Positions 19,001 to 24,648 of a stretch of 24,648 bases of DNA are shown here, one piece after another (positions within the stretch are counted from its first letter, which is position 1; every line of letters begins with the position of its first letter). The notes beneath the pieces are model-generated. The model ran no database searches, was not told the origin of the DNA, and worked only from the letters and a program-made list of their open reading frames with translations. A program made the position numbers and the translations under genes. Origin of the DNA: a virus; IMG/VR virus record IMGVR_UViG_3300032296_000305, positions 1 through 24,648 of that record; one strand, given 5' to 3'.

Positions 19001-19595
19001 TAACTGTTCTACCATCTACGTTTACATAGATTCTAATCGCTATTCTATCTGTTACAGTTAATACACTTTGAGCAACTGGTACTGCAAAGTAGTAAGGATT
19101 AATAACAGTTCCTTGATTAATATATTCTGGAACTCCAACGCTTGTACCTATTAAAGTAAAAGTTGTGCCGTCATATTTATAAACCTCTGCATAAGTAAAA
19201 GGATTACCTGTGTTGTTATTTACGCTAAAATAGAACTCACAATTAAAGTTACCAGCAGGTACTTCTAATAAAGCTGGGTCATTAGCATCAGTTATATAAC
19301 TTGCTATGTAACCATTAGCCGAAATAGTAATATCAGTTCCAGCACCACTTATAGGTGTTTTGCCTAATTGTCTATAAGCAACCCCTCCTATCGTACCTTG
19401 ACTTACACTTGAGTTAAGATAATAAGAAACCGAACTACCTCCACCTGTTGATGTTGGAAAGTCAGCTAAAGTACCATCCCCTCGTACATATTGAGAAGCA
19501 TCTCCATCTAAAGCAGTTACTACACCACTATTAGCCACTACTGGACCTTGTATATCCCTTATTTTTGCTTCTCCCGTTACTTGTAATTGACTCAT
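16065..19595 (-). CDS. Tail fibre with C-terminal S74 self-cleaving chaperone
   Basis: This 1176-aa protein is a long trimeric fibre, the likely receptor-binding protein. The N-terminal region carries repeats of Bacteroidetes fibre type (KLSLTDWSTFNNKQNAI and LPLTGGTLTGALNGTTASF, about residues 270-330). The shaft has six Gly-rich units of NVGIGTxxP type near residues 488, 682, 771, 839, 925 and 1001. The last 100 residues are an S74 intramolecular chaperone: GTLSDISLKENIKD with the nucleophilic Ser near 1080, then KQIGFIAQEFEEVFP and VPMLVKAIQEQTQIIKDLEA, a final coiled coil. This domain aids trimer folding and then cuts itself off. A block near 506-571 is repeated near 852-917. Confidence 0.92.
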   Translation of the reverse strand: MSQLQVTGEAKIRDIQGPVVANSGVVTALDGDASQYVRGDGTLADFPTSTGGGSSVSYYLNSSVSQGTIGGVAYRQLGKTPISGAGTDITISANGYIASYITDANDPALLEVPAGNFNCEFYFSVNNNTGNPFTYAEVYKYDGTTFTLIGTSVGVPEYINQGTVINPYYFAVPVAQSVLTVTDRIAIRIYVNVDGRTVTLHTENNHLCQVVTTFSKGLISLNNLTRQVQFFGTGTSGTDFNISSVTATHTFNLPVASAANTGKLSLTDWSTFNNKQNAITLTTTGTSGAATLVGATLNIPNYTTDLSGYLPLTGGTLTGALNGTTASFTGSLTAQRGNFNQGAASGYAISMQNRNANQEWGLIVDTDAVDDKNLGLYSSAAAMYILRIAASTGAATFFSRITSNNSIVVNRVDNGDYLALKIENRPITAGNTASGFIAFYSNSGDATNDTYSSGRIYSRFDTNSYNSARISLATVTGNEIYQDVLTAKDTNVGIGTINPAETLDLYTTSATANGVGTAIQIQSAGTGANQGWVGVNKGTGNGLTFSVQNNSIIFNTDASTKFGGTERFRINSTDAVFTNPLSVITNDNNFAFNVQLRNNNTGTQALTGLGLSDSSNVRKGQVLWVPSNYVTASLRNSFLVSSVTNVPLILCADATGADTPNIKFQSGAQDKMVMIGSSGNFGIGTSSPKERFEIAGLTANIRLYGRSGVTQNQLSSNLYYDGTTWVRDNNSFGAVVIQLDSTSGNLIFNTTALTSGFPAERLRINSSGNVGINTNSPNAKLQVAGENSLGIAYFYNNSGTAGVVPGVSIEAGTNSSDYALAVASSLGSTYLRVRGDGNVGIGTTAPLELLHLQTTLAGSSGVGTAIQITSGGAGGDQAWIGVNKGTGNGLEFSVENRDIIFNTGATTPFGGSERMRITSGGNVGIGTSSPVSYAGYTTFTVSSPSNSGVIAVRNSAGTAGLNFSGDGNVARIDAIDSTKPMVFTTGDVERARITSGGNVGIGTTSPSVKLEVISNANTFQMARFENSNNTSGNGVLVTSLGSNCNNISSYHLIAATGGADKMYVYGNGNIVNTNGSYGTLSDISLKENIKDASSKLADILKLKVRNFNLIGDDTKQIGFIAQEFEEVFPSMVDLDGKSGKKAIKTSVLVPMLVKAIQEQTQIIKDLEARIVSLESK
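16077..16084 (-). promoter_or_regulatory. TATCTTTG box upstream of GIY-YIG endonuclease
   Basis: The minus strand reads TATCTTTG within the last codons of the fibre gene, ending 12 nt before the ATG at 16065, with CAAATA just before the start. The same box and distance are found for the HNH endonuclease gene. Since it overlaps coding sequence, chance is possible. Confidence 0.4.
16843..18078 (-). repeat. Internal duplication in the fibre gene
   Basis: Two segments of the fibre are clearly homologous: residues about 506-571 (nt 18078-17881) with GTAIQIQ, WVGVNKGTGNGLTFSV and FGGTERFRINS, and residues about 852-917 (nt 17040-16843) with GTAIQIT, WIGVNKGTGNGLEFSV and FGGSERMRITS. About 345 residues separate them. 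They look like duplicated shaft units that have diverged. Confidence 0.85.
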
Positions 19596-19601
19596 AATAT
19601 T

Positions 19602-20294
19602 TTATTGAAATAATCCTCTAATATATTCCCCTGCTGCTAATGCTCTACCAAATGTAAGAACCCCTGTCGCACTCACAAACTTAACATCATCCCCAGTTGG
19701 AACTCCTGTTGTTAAAATGTTTTGCGCATCCACACCACCTCTTGAAACGTACAAACAAGCATATCCAATCGTGTCCGCAAATGTAATAGATGTTTCGCCA
19801 CCACTTGCCGTGTAACCTTTAGTCTTAACAGGGTTTGAACCTACGATAATTACACCTGCTGGGTCAACCTCTGTTCCTGTTGTATTGTACGCTCCAGTAC
19901 CTTGTAAAGTAATGTTGTAAGTAGCCACATCCTTATAAGGTGCGTTTATTGATAAACTTGTTATATTACAAATTCCGTTAATAATAGTTAAACCATCAAC
20001 GCCATTATCCACCACAAATTTAATCTCTATAGGTTCTCTTGTTAATTGCTTATCTAACATAAACAAATAAGAAAAGCCACTTAAAGTAATCAACCCATCA
20101 CAGGTTACATTCCAAGTAGCTACATCGTTTTTATATTCTCTAAACCAAGCACTTGATTGACTTGTTACCTCTTTTTGATCTACGCTTACATTAAAAGCAC
20201 AATTTGTACTACACGCAAAAGCGACATCCACCTCTGGGTCTACATCGGTTCTATGCCAATATAACATTACGTTCTTTCCAATTACTGCTGCCAT
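19602..20294 (-). CDS. Tail tube-like protein with C-terminal extra domain
   Basis: This 230-aa protein looks like a TP901-1-type major tail protein: MAAVIGKNVMLYWHRTDVD, FNVSVDQKEVTSQSS, WNVTCDGLITLSGF and a later IIINGICNITSL-like beta pattern (GLTIINGICNITSLSIN, YKDVATYNITLQGTGAYN) across residues 1-137. The last 90 residues (VIIVGSNPVKTKGYTASGGE and GVPTGDDVKFVSATGVLTFG) form a separate, fibre-like beta domain. The position, after the tape measure and hub genes, is unusual for a tube protein, which normally lies before the tail chaperones. It may be a second tube-like protein at the tail tip or a tail protein decorated for attachment. Confidence 0.75.
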   Translation of the reverse strand: MAAVIGKNVMLYWHRTDVDPEVDVAFACSTNCAFNVSVDQKEVTSQSSAWFREYKNDVATWNVTCDGLITLSGFSYLFMLDKQLTREPIEIKFVVDNGVDGLTIINGICNITSLSINAPYKDVATYNITLQGTGAYNTTGTEVDPAGVIIVGSNPVKTKGYTASGGETSITFADTIGYACLYVSRGGVDAQNILTTGVPTGDDVKFVSATGVLTFGRALAAGEYIRGLFQ

Positions 20295-20310
20295 ATTACA
20301 AATTTAACCA

Positions 20311-22278
20311 TTAATTATAATTAATTCCATCTACTGTGTAAATAGTTGTTATTGTACTCTCTATTGCCACATTAGATATGTCTAAAACTGTTGATTGTAT
20401 TTCCCCCTTAACTATGTCAATAGTCATATTTCCAGTCATATAATACTTTTCAGATACGTTTATTTGAGCAGGGTCAGTATCGTCAAACTTAATTATCGAC
20501 CCACCTGAAAATGTACCTTCCTCATTTTCCACACCAAATATATTAGAATCAATGTTTACTAAGTTTCTTCTATAAGCATTTATGTACTCTTTCATGATTA
20601 ATTGTGATAAACCTTGAAATATACCAACACGATTAAATTTATACCAACCTGATGCAACCGCAAATACACTATTAGATAATACCAAAATATTGCCTATTGC
20701 TAAATTATTAACATTTCTATCAATGCCATCTCCTGAATAAACAGGATAACCAAAAGGTAAATCTAATTCTAATGTATATTGATTATCAGCAGTTAATATA
20801 GATGTTGTTCTAATACTTGATATTGGAGAGTTAAAAGTTAAAATAAAATCCCCCACAGTTATAGAACTAGAACAACTTGGACTATCAAATAATTCTATTG
20901 ATAAAGATAATGTTCCACCAATAGGCAATGGGGGAGTAGTGATTGTAAATTTATTAGTAACATTTTCATCAACTTCATCAATTAAATAATGATTGTCAAA
21001 TGGAGCAACAGTAGCGTCTTGCCAAATTTTGTTTACGTTAAGATAGTAACTTGGCGCAAACATTCCCGCACCTGTTATTTGTATCTTAAATCTACCTCTT
21101 TTTTTAGCTACTTCTTGATTAAAGAAAGTAACTGAAAAATCAATAGTATCATTTTCAAGACCTGACATACTAACTGCAGCTAAATTAGTGTAACCTGATG
21201 CTCCGCCACCATTATTCCCAGTTGTTATTTGGAATTGATTACTTGACTCGTTTGCTCTTACTATTAAAATAACACTACCTCCACTTACCTGTGTGAAATA
21301 AGTCCAACCAACAGGGAAGCCAGAAGATAATACTTTTAAATTGCTATTAACAATGTAATTCGCAGCATATTCTAATCTATAATCTTGTACGAAATTATTG
21401 TACCCCTTTTTAAATATCTTTAGTTGGGAGTTATCTACGAAATATAAACCAGTTGTATTGCCATTAAACGCTTCAACTGTTGTAACTATTGATGCAAGTC
21501 CAGCAGTTGAGTAAGTACCATTTGCTAAATACTCTGTATAATAATAACTATCGGAAGCCATCTCATTGATAGCTACAATATTCCACTTATTATTGGCTTG
21601 ATATATTCTACAACCAAAAGACTTAATTATCTTAGTTAATACCTCTAAACAAGTTTCATAAGTACCATCATTATTTAAAAAATAATTATGTCTTAAGAAA
21701 CCTTGATTAAATGGATCATTTGCAATATTTGCAGTTCTATTGCTCATATTTGATGAGTAGTAAGAACAAGCCGTGTATATGTTTAAACCTGTTTCAAATC
21801 CTATTTGATTAAGAGCAGTAACAAAGAAATCTAATATCTTAGTAGGAGTAAAATTAGAAACTATATTAGTTTCAACAAATGGATAAGGAAAATAATCTAA
21901 TATCCCTAAACCATCAATGGCATCAAAAGATAATTCCTTTCTGCCTGTTGAAAAAGAGTATTGAACATTATCACTTAAAGCCCATCCAGTCCACTTTACT
22001 ACTCCGTCAATCTTTAATTTTACTAAATACTTTCTATCGTTTAGACTTACAAAGTTTGGTAAATTATTTTGGTCATCCGTTACATCCATAACAACAGATA
22101 ATTGACTCGCATAAATTGGCTCGTAAATATCATCTGATCTTGGGATATATTGCAACTGAACACTTACTCCATCATAATCTATTACACTAGCAACCGCTTC
22201 ATCAATATACATTTCAACTACTGATGTAGTATCACTTAGAGTTGCGCTTGTTATTCTATATTTTAAATTATATGCCAT
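20311..22278 (-). CDS. Large tail protein (hub/distal tail candidate)
   Basis: This 655-aa protein starts MAYNLKYRITSATLSDTTSV and is beta-rich throughout, with KYLVKLKIDGVVKWTGWALS (about residues 85-105) and KELSFDAIDGLGILDYFPYP (132-151), features of the baseplate hub and distal tail proteins of Bacteroidetes phages. A middle part has FKKGYNNFVQDYRLEYAAN and a beta sandwich-like region with GGTLSLSIELFD, and the end has SEKYYMTGNMTIDIVKGEI. It follows the tape measure by 2 bp, the place of the distal-tail/hub gene in siphophages. No enzyme motif recognised. Role by position and fold type only. Confidence 0.7.
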   Translation of the reverse strand: MAYNLKYRITSATLSDTTSVVEMYIDEAVASVIDYDGVSVQLQYIPRSDDIYEPIYASQLSVVMDVTDDQNNLPNFVSLNDRKYLVKLKIDGVVKWTGWALSDNVQYSFSTGRKELSFDAIDGLGILDYFPYPFVETNIVSNFTPTKILDFFVTALNQIGFETGLNIYTACSYYSSNMSNRTANIANDPFNQGFLRHNYFLNNDGTYETCLEVLTKIIKSFGCRIYQANNKWNIVAINEMASDSYYYTEYLANGTYSTAGLASIVTTVEAFNGNTTGLYFVDNSQLKIFKKGYNNFVQDYRLEYAANYIVNSNLKVLSSGFPVGWTYFTQVSGGSVILIVRANESSNQFQITTGNNGGGASGYTNLAAVSMSGLENDTIDFSVTFFNQEVAKKRGRFKIQITGAGMFAPSYYLNVNKIWQDATVAPFDNHYLIDEVDENVTNKFTITTPPLPIGGTLSLSIELFDSPSCSSSITVGDFILTFNSPISSIRTTSILTADNQYTLELDLPFGYPVYSGDGIDRNVNNLAIGNILVLSNSVFAVASGWYKFNRVGIFQGLSQLIMKEYINAYRRNLVNIDSNIFGVENEEGTFSGGSIIKFDDTDPAQINVSEKYYMTGNMTIDIVKGEIQSTVLDISNVAIESTITTIYTVDGINYN

Positions 22279-22280
22279 AG

Positions 22281-23981
22281 TTATACACCTCTCCTTAGAT
22301 TTAAAGCAGAATTTGAACGCTGCATTGCTAATACTAAATCATTTCCTCGTAATACAAATTGACCATTTTGACCTCCACTTGTGCCATTCATTGAACCAGC
22401 ATTAAATGAAGATTGCATTATATTCCCAAGTTTGCTTAATGGTAACACCGCCTCGCTTTCACTTCCTTCTCCAATCATTGCTAATGTTGGACCAGTTGCA
22501 ATTCCCCCATCTGCCAACCCAAGTAAATTTTTAAATATCCCAAAAAATCCTTTGCCACCACTAGCAGTAGAACCGCCCGGCAATAAAGACATAATACCAG
22601 CAAATATTGCAGCTTGAACAACCATAGCTGCCATTTGTTGCAATAACCTGTTAAACATATCTCCTAATGCTTGTGTAGAACTTTCCCCTTGCTGCATTGC
22701 ATTAAACATATCGTACAAAGCACTTGTTACAGTTGATGATATTGTATGAGCAAATTGTTCATAATCTTTTGATAAATCTTTTAAATCCTTTTTTTCTTTA
22801 GCTATGTTTTTTTGCGCTAAATTTTCTTTATATTTTGTCCATCCTGTTAGCCATGTAAGATAATCTTGATGTTGCTTTTCTAAATCTTTTATTGCAGTAT
22901 CTCCACCAATAACTTCTTCTAATGGAGTTAATAAATTATTTGTATTATTTATTTGACGAATTAAATCCTGAGCTTGTTTTAATGATAATGTTTTATCTGT
23001 TTTACCTGCTTTAGGTGCATTATATTCGTTTGGTACTTTTACATTCTTTGATAATTCAACTATATCTTGAAATATCTTTTTTCTTCTATCTAATAATCCA
23101 TTTAATTCAGTTTCTTCAGTTCTTTGTTTGATAGTTTCAGTTAATCCTTGTTGTCTTAATTCAACATCTGTTTTTCTTGTATTTGCACTATCTTTTAAAA
23201 CTTTACCTGTTGCAGCAATATCTTTAGCTTCTTGAGTTAAAGTTAAACCTTGCTTTTTAAGTATTTCTTCAGTTACTTGCTCTAATTCCTTTTGCTTAAT
23301 TTTAAGAGTTATTAAAGAACTTAAATTAGCAATATATGTATCATACGCTAAATTTAATCCTTCTACCGCTCCTTTTTCAAGTATTAAACCATTAAATATC
23401 TCTGGGTTTATTTTCTTTAACGCCTCTAATGCTTTTACTTTTCTATTTCTTGTTTCATTCTCATTTTGCAATACTGCAACTAAACTAGAAACTTGTGTTA
23501 CCTCTTGTGCAGTTGATGAATATATTTGGTCAAGAGCATCTTTTTGCTCTTTAATTCTATCAGTATTTTCTTTTGTTTTTTCTGCTGCTGCTTTTTGCGC
23601 TGCACTTGATTGGAATAACTTATCTCCAAATGTTACTAATAAAGAAGATGCAACACCTAAAGCAAGACCAATACCTGCTGGACCAATTAAACCTTGTGCC
23701 ATTTGTTTCAATGCAGCACCAGAACTTCCAGCACTAACTTGTAATCTTTGGAACGATTCTAATAATGGGTTTAAGTTATTCGCAATACCTATAAATCCAT
23801 AAGGAGCATCTTGGGCAACTCTTGATAAGTTTGATAAAGCATTTGTAGTTTGTCCGCTAACATTACCAAAATTTTGCATTTCTGTTTTTAAGCCCTTAGA
23901 AGTCTTAATAAAGTTTTGCAAATTTGCTGCTGCTTCAGCAGTATCAGCGGTTATAGTCAGTTTTAACGTTTCTTGTGCCAT
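22281..23981 (-). CDS. Tape measure protein (short)
   Basis: The 566-aa protein has the typical tape-measure layout: a helical N-terminal part (KLTITADTAEAAANLQNFIK, then TTNALSNLSRVAQDAPYGF), a hydrophobic segment LIGPAGIGLALGVASSLLVT (about residues 92-113), a long Lys/Glu/Gln-rich helical middle, a second hydrophobic stretch MVVQAAIFAGIMSLLPGG (about 450-470), and the C-terminal GGIATGPTLAMIGEGSESEA-type motif that is common in tape measures. It lies just after the tail chaperones (4 bp). By the rule of about 0.15 nm per residue the tail would be near 85 nm, which is short for a siphovirus. Confidence 0.9.
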   Translation of the reverse strand: MAQETLKLTITADTAEAAANLQNFIKTSKGLKTEMQNFGNVSGQTTNALSNLSRVAQDAPYGFIGIANNLNPLLESFQRLQVSAGSSGAALKQMAQGLIGPAGIGLALGVASSLLVTFGDKLFQSSAAQKAAAEKTKENTDRIKEQKDALDQIYSSTAQEVTQVSSLVAVLQNENETRNRKVKALEALKKINPEIFNGLILEKGAVEGLNLAYDTYIANLSSLITLKIKQKELEQVTEEILKKQGLTLTQEAKDIAATGKVLKDSANTRKTDVELRQQGLTETIKQRTEETELNGLLDRRKKIFQDIVELSKNVKVPNEYNAPKAGKTDKTLSLKQAQDLIRQINNTNNLLTPLEEVIGGDTAIKDLEKQHQDYLTWLTGWTKYKENLAQKNIAKEKKDLKDLSKDYEQFAHTISSTVTSALYDMFNAMQQGESSTQALGDMFNRLLQQMAAMVVQAAIFAGIMSLLPGGSTASGGKGFFGIFKNLLGLADGGIATGPTLAMIGEGSESEAVLPLSKLGNIMQSSFNAGSMNGTSGGQNGQFVLRGNDLVLAMQRSNSALNLRRGV

Positions 23982-23985
23982 TTTA

Positions 23986-24321
23986 TTAGTTTACTCCATA
24001 TAACTTTAATGTTCTTTCCAACTGCTCATTGGTTATATATTTCTTTTCTTCTCGTTGTTCATTCACATTATCAAGTTCTGGTATACTCCAAAATGATTTT
24101 ATACTTTTTGGACTTTTCTCGGTTGTGTTACTTAAGTATATAATATAGGCGAGGTTTCTTGTCCTCGCCCATTCATTTAACTCGTTTCTTTCCTTTCCCA
24201 TCACAATAATGGAAAAATCCTTCCAAGTCATATCCCAAAATTCATTTGGTCTTATACCACATTCAGCAGCCTTAACTAATACATCATCCCAATTTAGCTT
24301 TATTAGGCTTTTTTTTTTCAT
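23986..24321 (-). CDS. Downstream tail assembly chaperone ORF (T-like)
   Basis: This 111-aa ORF lies between the upstream chaperone-like ORF and the tape measure, in the classic position of the lambda T (second) part. It contains VLVKAAECGIRPNEFWDMTW and IIVMGKERNELNEWARTRNL, which resemble the Phage_TAC-type helices (a G-x-x-P-x-E-FW-DMT pattern). It overlaps the upstream ORF by 38 bp in another frame. It has its own ATG (24321) immediately before ten A, so it may be made alone, or as a fusion by slippage at the A-run, as in G-GT of lambda. Confidence 0.75.
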   Translation of the reverse strand: MKKKSLIKLNWDDVLVKAAECGIRPNEFWDMTWKDFSIIVMGKERNELNEWARTRNLAYIIYLSNTTEKSPKSIKSFWSIPELDNVNEQREEKKYITNEQLERTLKLYGVN

Positions 24322-24648
24322 CTTCTTTAGGCTTTCCTTGCACTGAAATTACTGTTGTTTGTACAACATATTTCATATAATCTACAAGTTGACCTTCAGT
24401 ATTGAATATTGATCCTAATTCATCAATCCAATCGCAAGCATCTGCCTCGCTATAAATTATTTCATCCTTATTTGAAACACAAGCAGATTTATAACCTATA
24501 TATACCAACTTAATGATATTGTCTAAATCAAATTGCGATTCACCTAATAAAGTGAAATATTTATCTATGGTTATATCTTTAGCATTGCAAAATTCTCGCA
24601 TTGCCCAAGTTCCCCATTTTAATTGAATTGTTTTGTTGTTGGTTTTTA
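24284..24648 (-). CDS. Upstream tail assembly chaperone ORF (G-like), 5' end outside window
   Basis: The frame is open through the right edge: before the internal Met at 24601 the codons read KTNNKTIQLKWGTWA, clearly protein-like and continuous with MREFCNAKDITIDKYFTLLG. The real start therefore lies beyond 24648 and the annotated Met is internal. At least 120 residues are seen, helical and acidic (IIYSEADACDWIDELGSIFN), with a charged Lys-rich end GKPKEDEKKKPNKAKLG. It fits the G-like tail assembly chaperone that precedes the T-like ORF and the tape measure. Confidence 0.75.
   Translation of the reverse strand, partial: KTNNKTIQLKWGTWAMREFCNAKDITIDKYFTLLGESQFDLDNIIKLVYIGYKSACVSNKDEIIYSEADACDWIDELGSIFNTEGQLVDYMKYVVQTTVISVQGKPKEDEKKKPNKAKLG
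24309..24318 (-). other. A10 run at the tail chaperone overlap (slippage site candidate)
   Basis: Ten consecutive A on the minus strand (24318-24309) lie inside the 38-bp overlap of the two chaperone ORFs, right after the ATG of the downstream ORF. To move from the upstream frame into the downstream one needs +1 (or -2). Such runs allow ribosomal or transcriptional slippage. A transcript with nine A would join the two ORFs in frame. Confidence 0.55.

Noticed and set aside
20005-20013. Near-match to a DnaA box (TTATCCACC)
   Set aside because: Single copy with a mismatch, inside a structural gene far from the control regions.
20299-20306. TAAATTTG box before the tail tube-like gene
   Set aside because: It ends only 5 nt before the ATG, too close for a normal leader; likely chance in AT-rich sequence.
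1-24648. tRNA genes, CRISPR arrays, insertion sequences, integrase or repressor genes
   Set aside because: I looked for cloverleaf-like segments, regular spaced repeats, transposase or integrase motifs and attachment-site duplications by eye and saw none.

Overview
The window looks like about 24.6 kb of a tailed dsDNA phage (or prophage) of a Bacteroidetes host, most likely a flavobacterium-type host. The DNA is AT-rich. Every supported gene lies on the minus strand, so transcription runs from the right edge to the left edge. Genes lack clear Shine-Dalgarno sites and start after A/T-rich stretches, and many are coupled by TAATG stop/start overlaps. Gaps between genes repeatedly carry TAnnTTTG boxes, the -7 element of Bacteroidetes promoters. 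No integrase, repressor, tRNA or CRISPR array was seen, so lifestyle is undecided. Both edges cut genes.

Reading in the direction of transcription, 24648-19602 is the tail module. It holds two overlapping tail-assembly-chaperone-like ORFs joined at a run of ten A, a short tape measure (566 aa), a 655-aa tail/hub protein and a tail-tube-like protein with an extra C-terminal domain. Next come a 1176-aa fibre ending in a self-cleaving S74 chaperone domain (19595-16065), a GIY-YIG homing endonuclease (16065-15478) and a small conserved protein.

From 15088 to 11419 lies a dense lysis/envelope block. It has seven or eight tiny membrane or exported proteins, often overlapping, with holin-like and spanin-like architectures. 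These are followed by an M15 peptidase endolysin, an HNH homing endonuclease and a second, lysozyme-like muralytic enzyme. A metallophosphoesterase and two small proteins, one with an HExxH motif, follow (11408-9916).

A 283-bp control region (9633-9915) holds two strong hairpin terminators, two promoter boxes, a palindrome and direct repeats. It precedes the early/replication operon (9632-6800): a small membrane protein, a ribbon-helix-helix protein, a DnaA-domain-IV-like protein, a Redbeta/RecT annealase, an SSB-like protein and zinc-binding and HTH proteins. A second control region (6700-6800), with twin 12-bp palindromes, a promoter box and an attenuator-like hairpin, precedes two replication-type proteins (6695-5393). 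After another hairpin come small proteins, NinG, a ParB-methyltransferase fusion, then small terminase, large terminase and portal (5326-86), and the first 28 codons of the next head gene at the left edge.

The genome order is therefore tail, fibre, lysis, replication, packaging, portal, consistent with a circular or permuted map whose head genes lie outside this window. The most interesting points are the coupled multi-membrane lysis block with nested ORFs, the compact promoter/terminator sandwich at 9801-9900, the shared CCACCCCA leader hairpins, and two unrelated homing endonuclease genes with the same promoter box at the same distance from the start codon.
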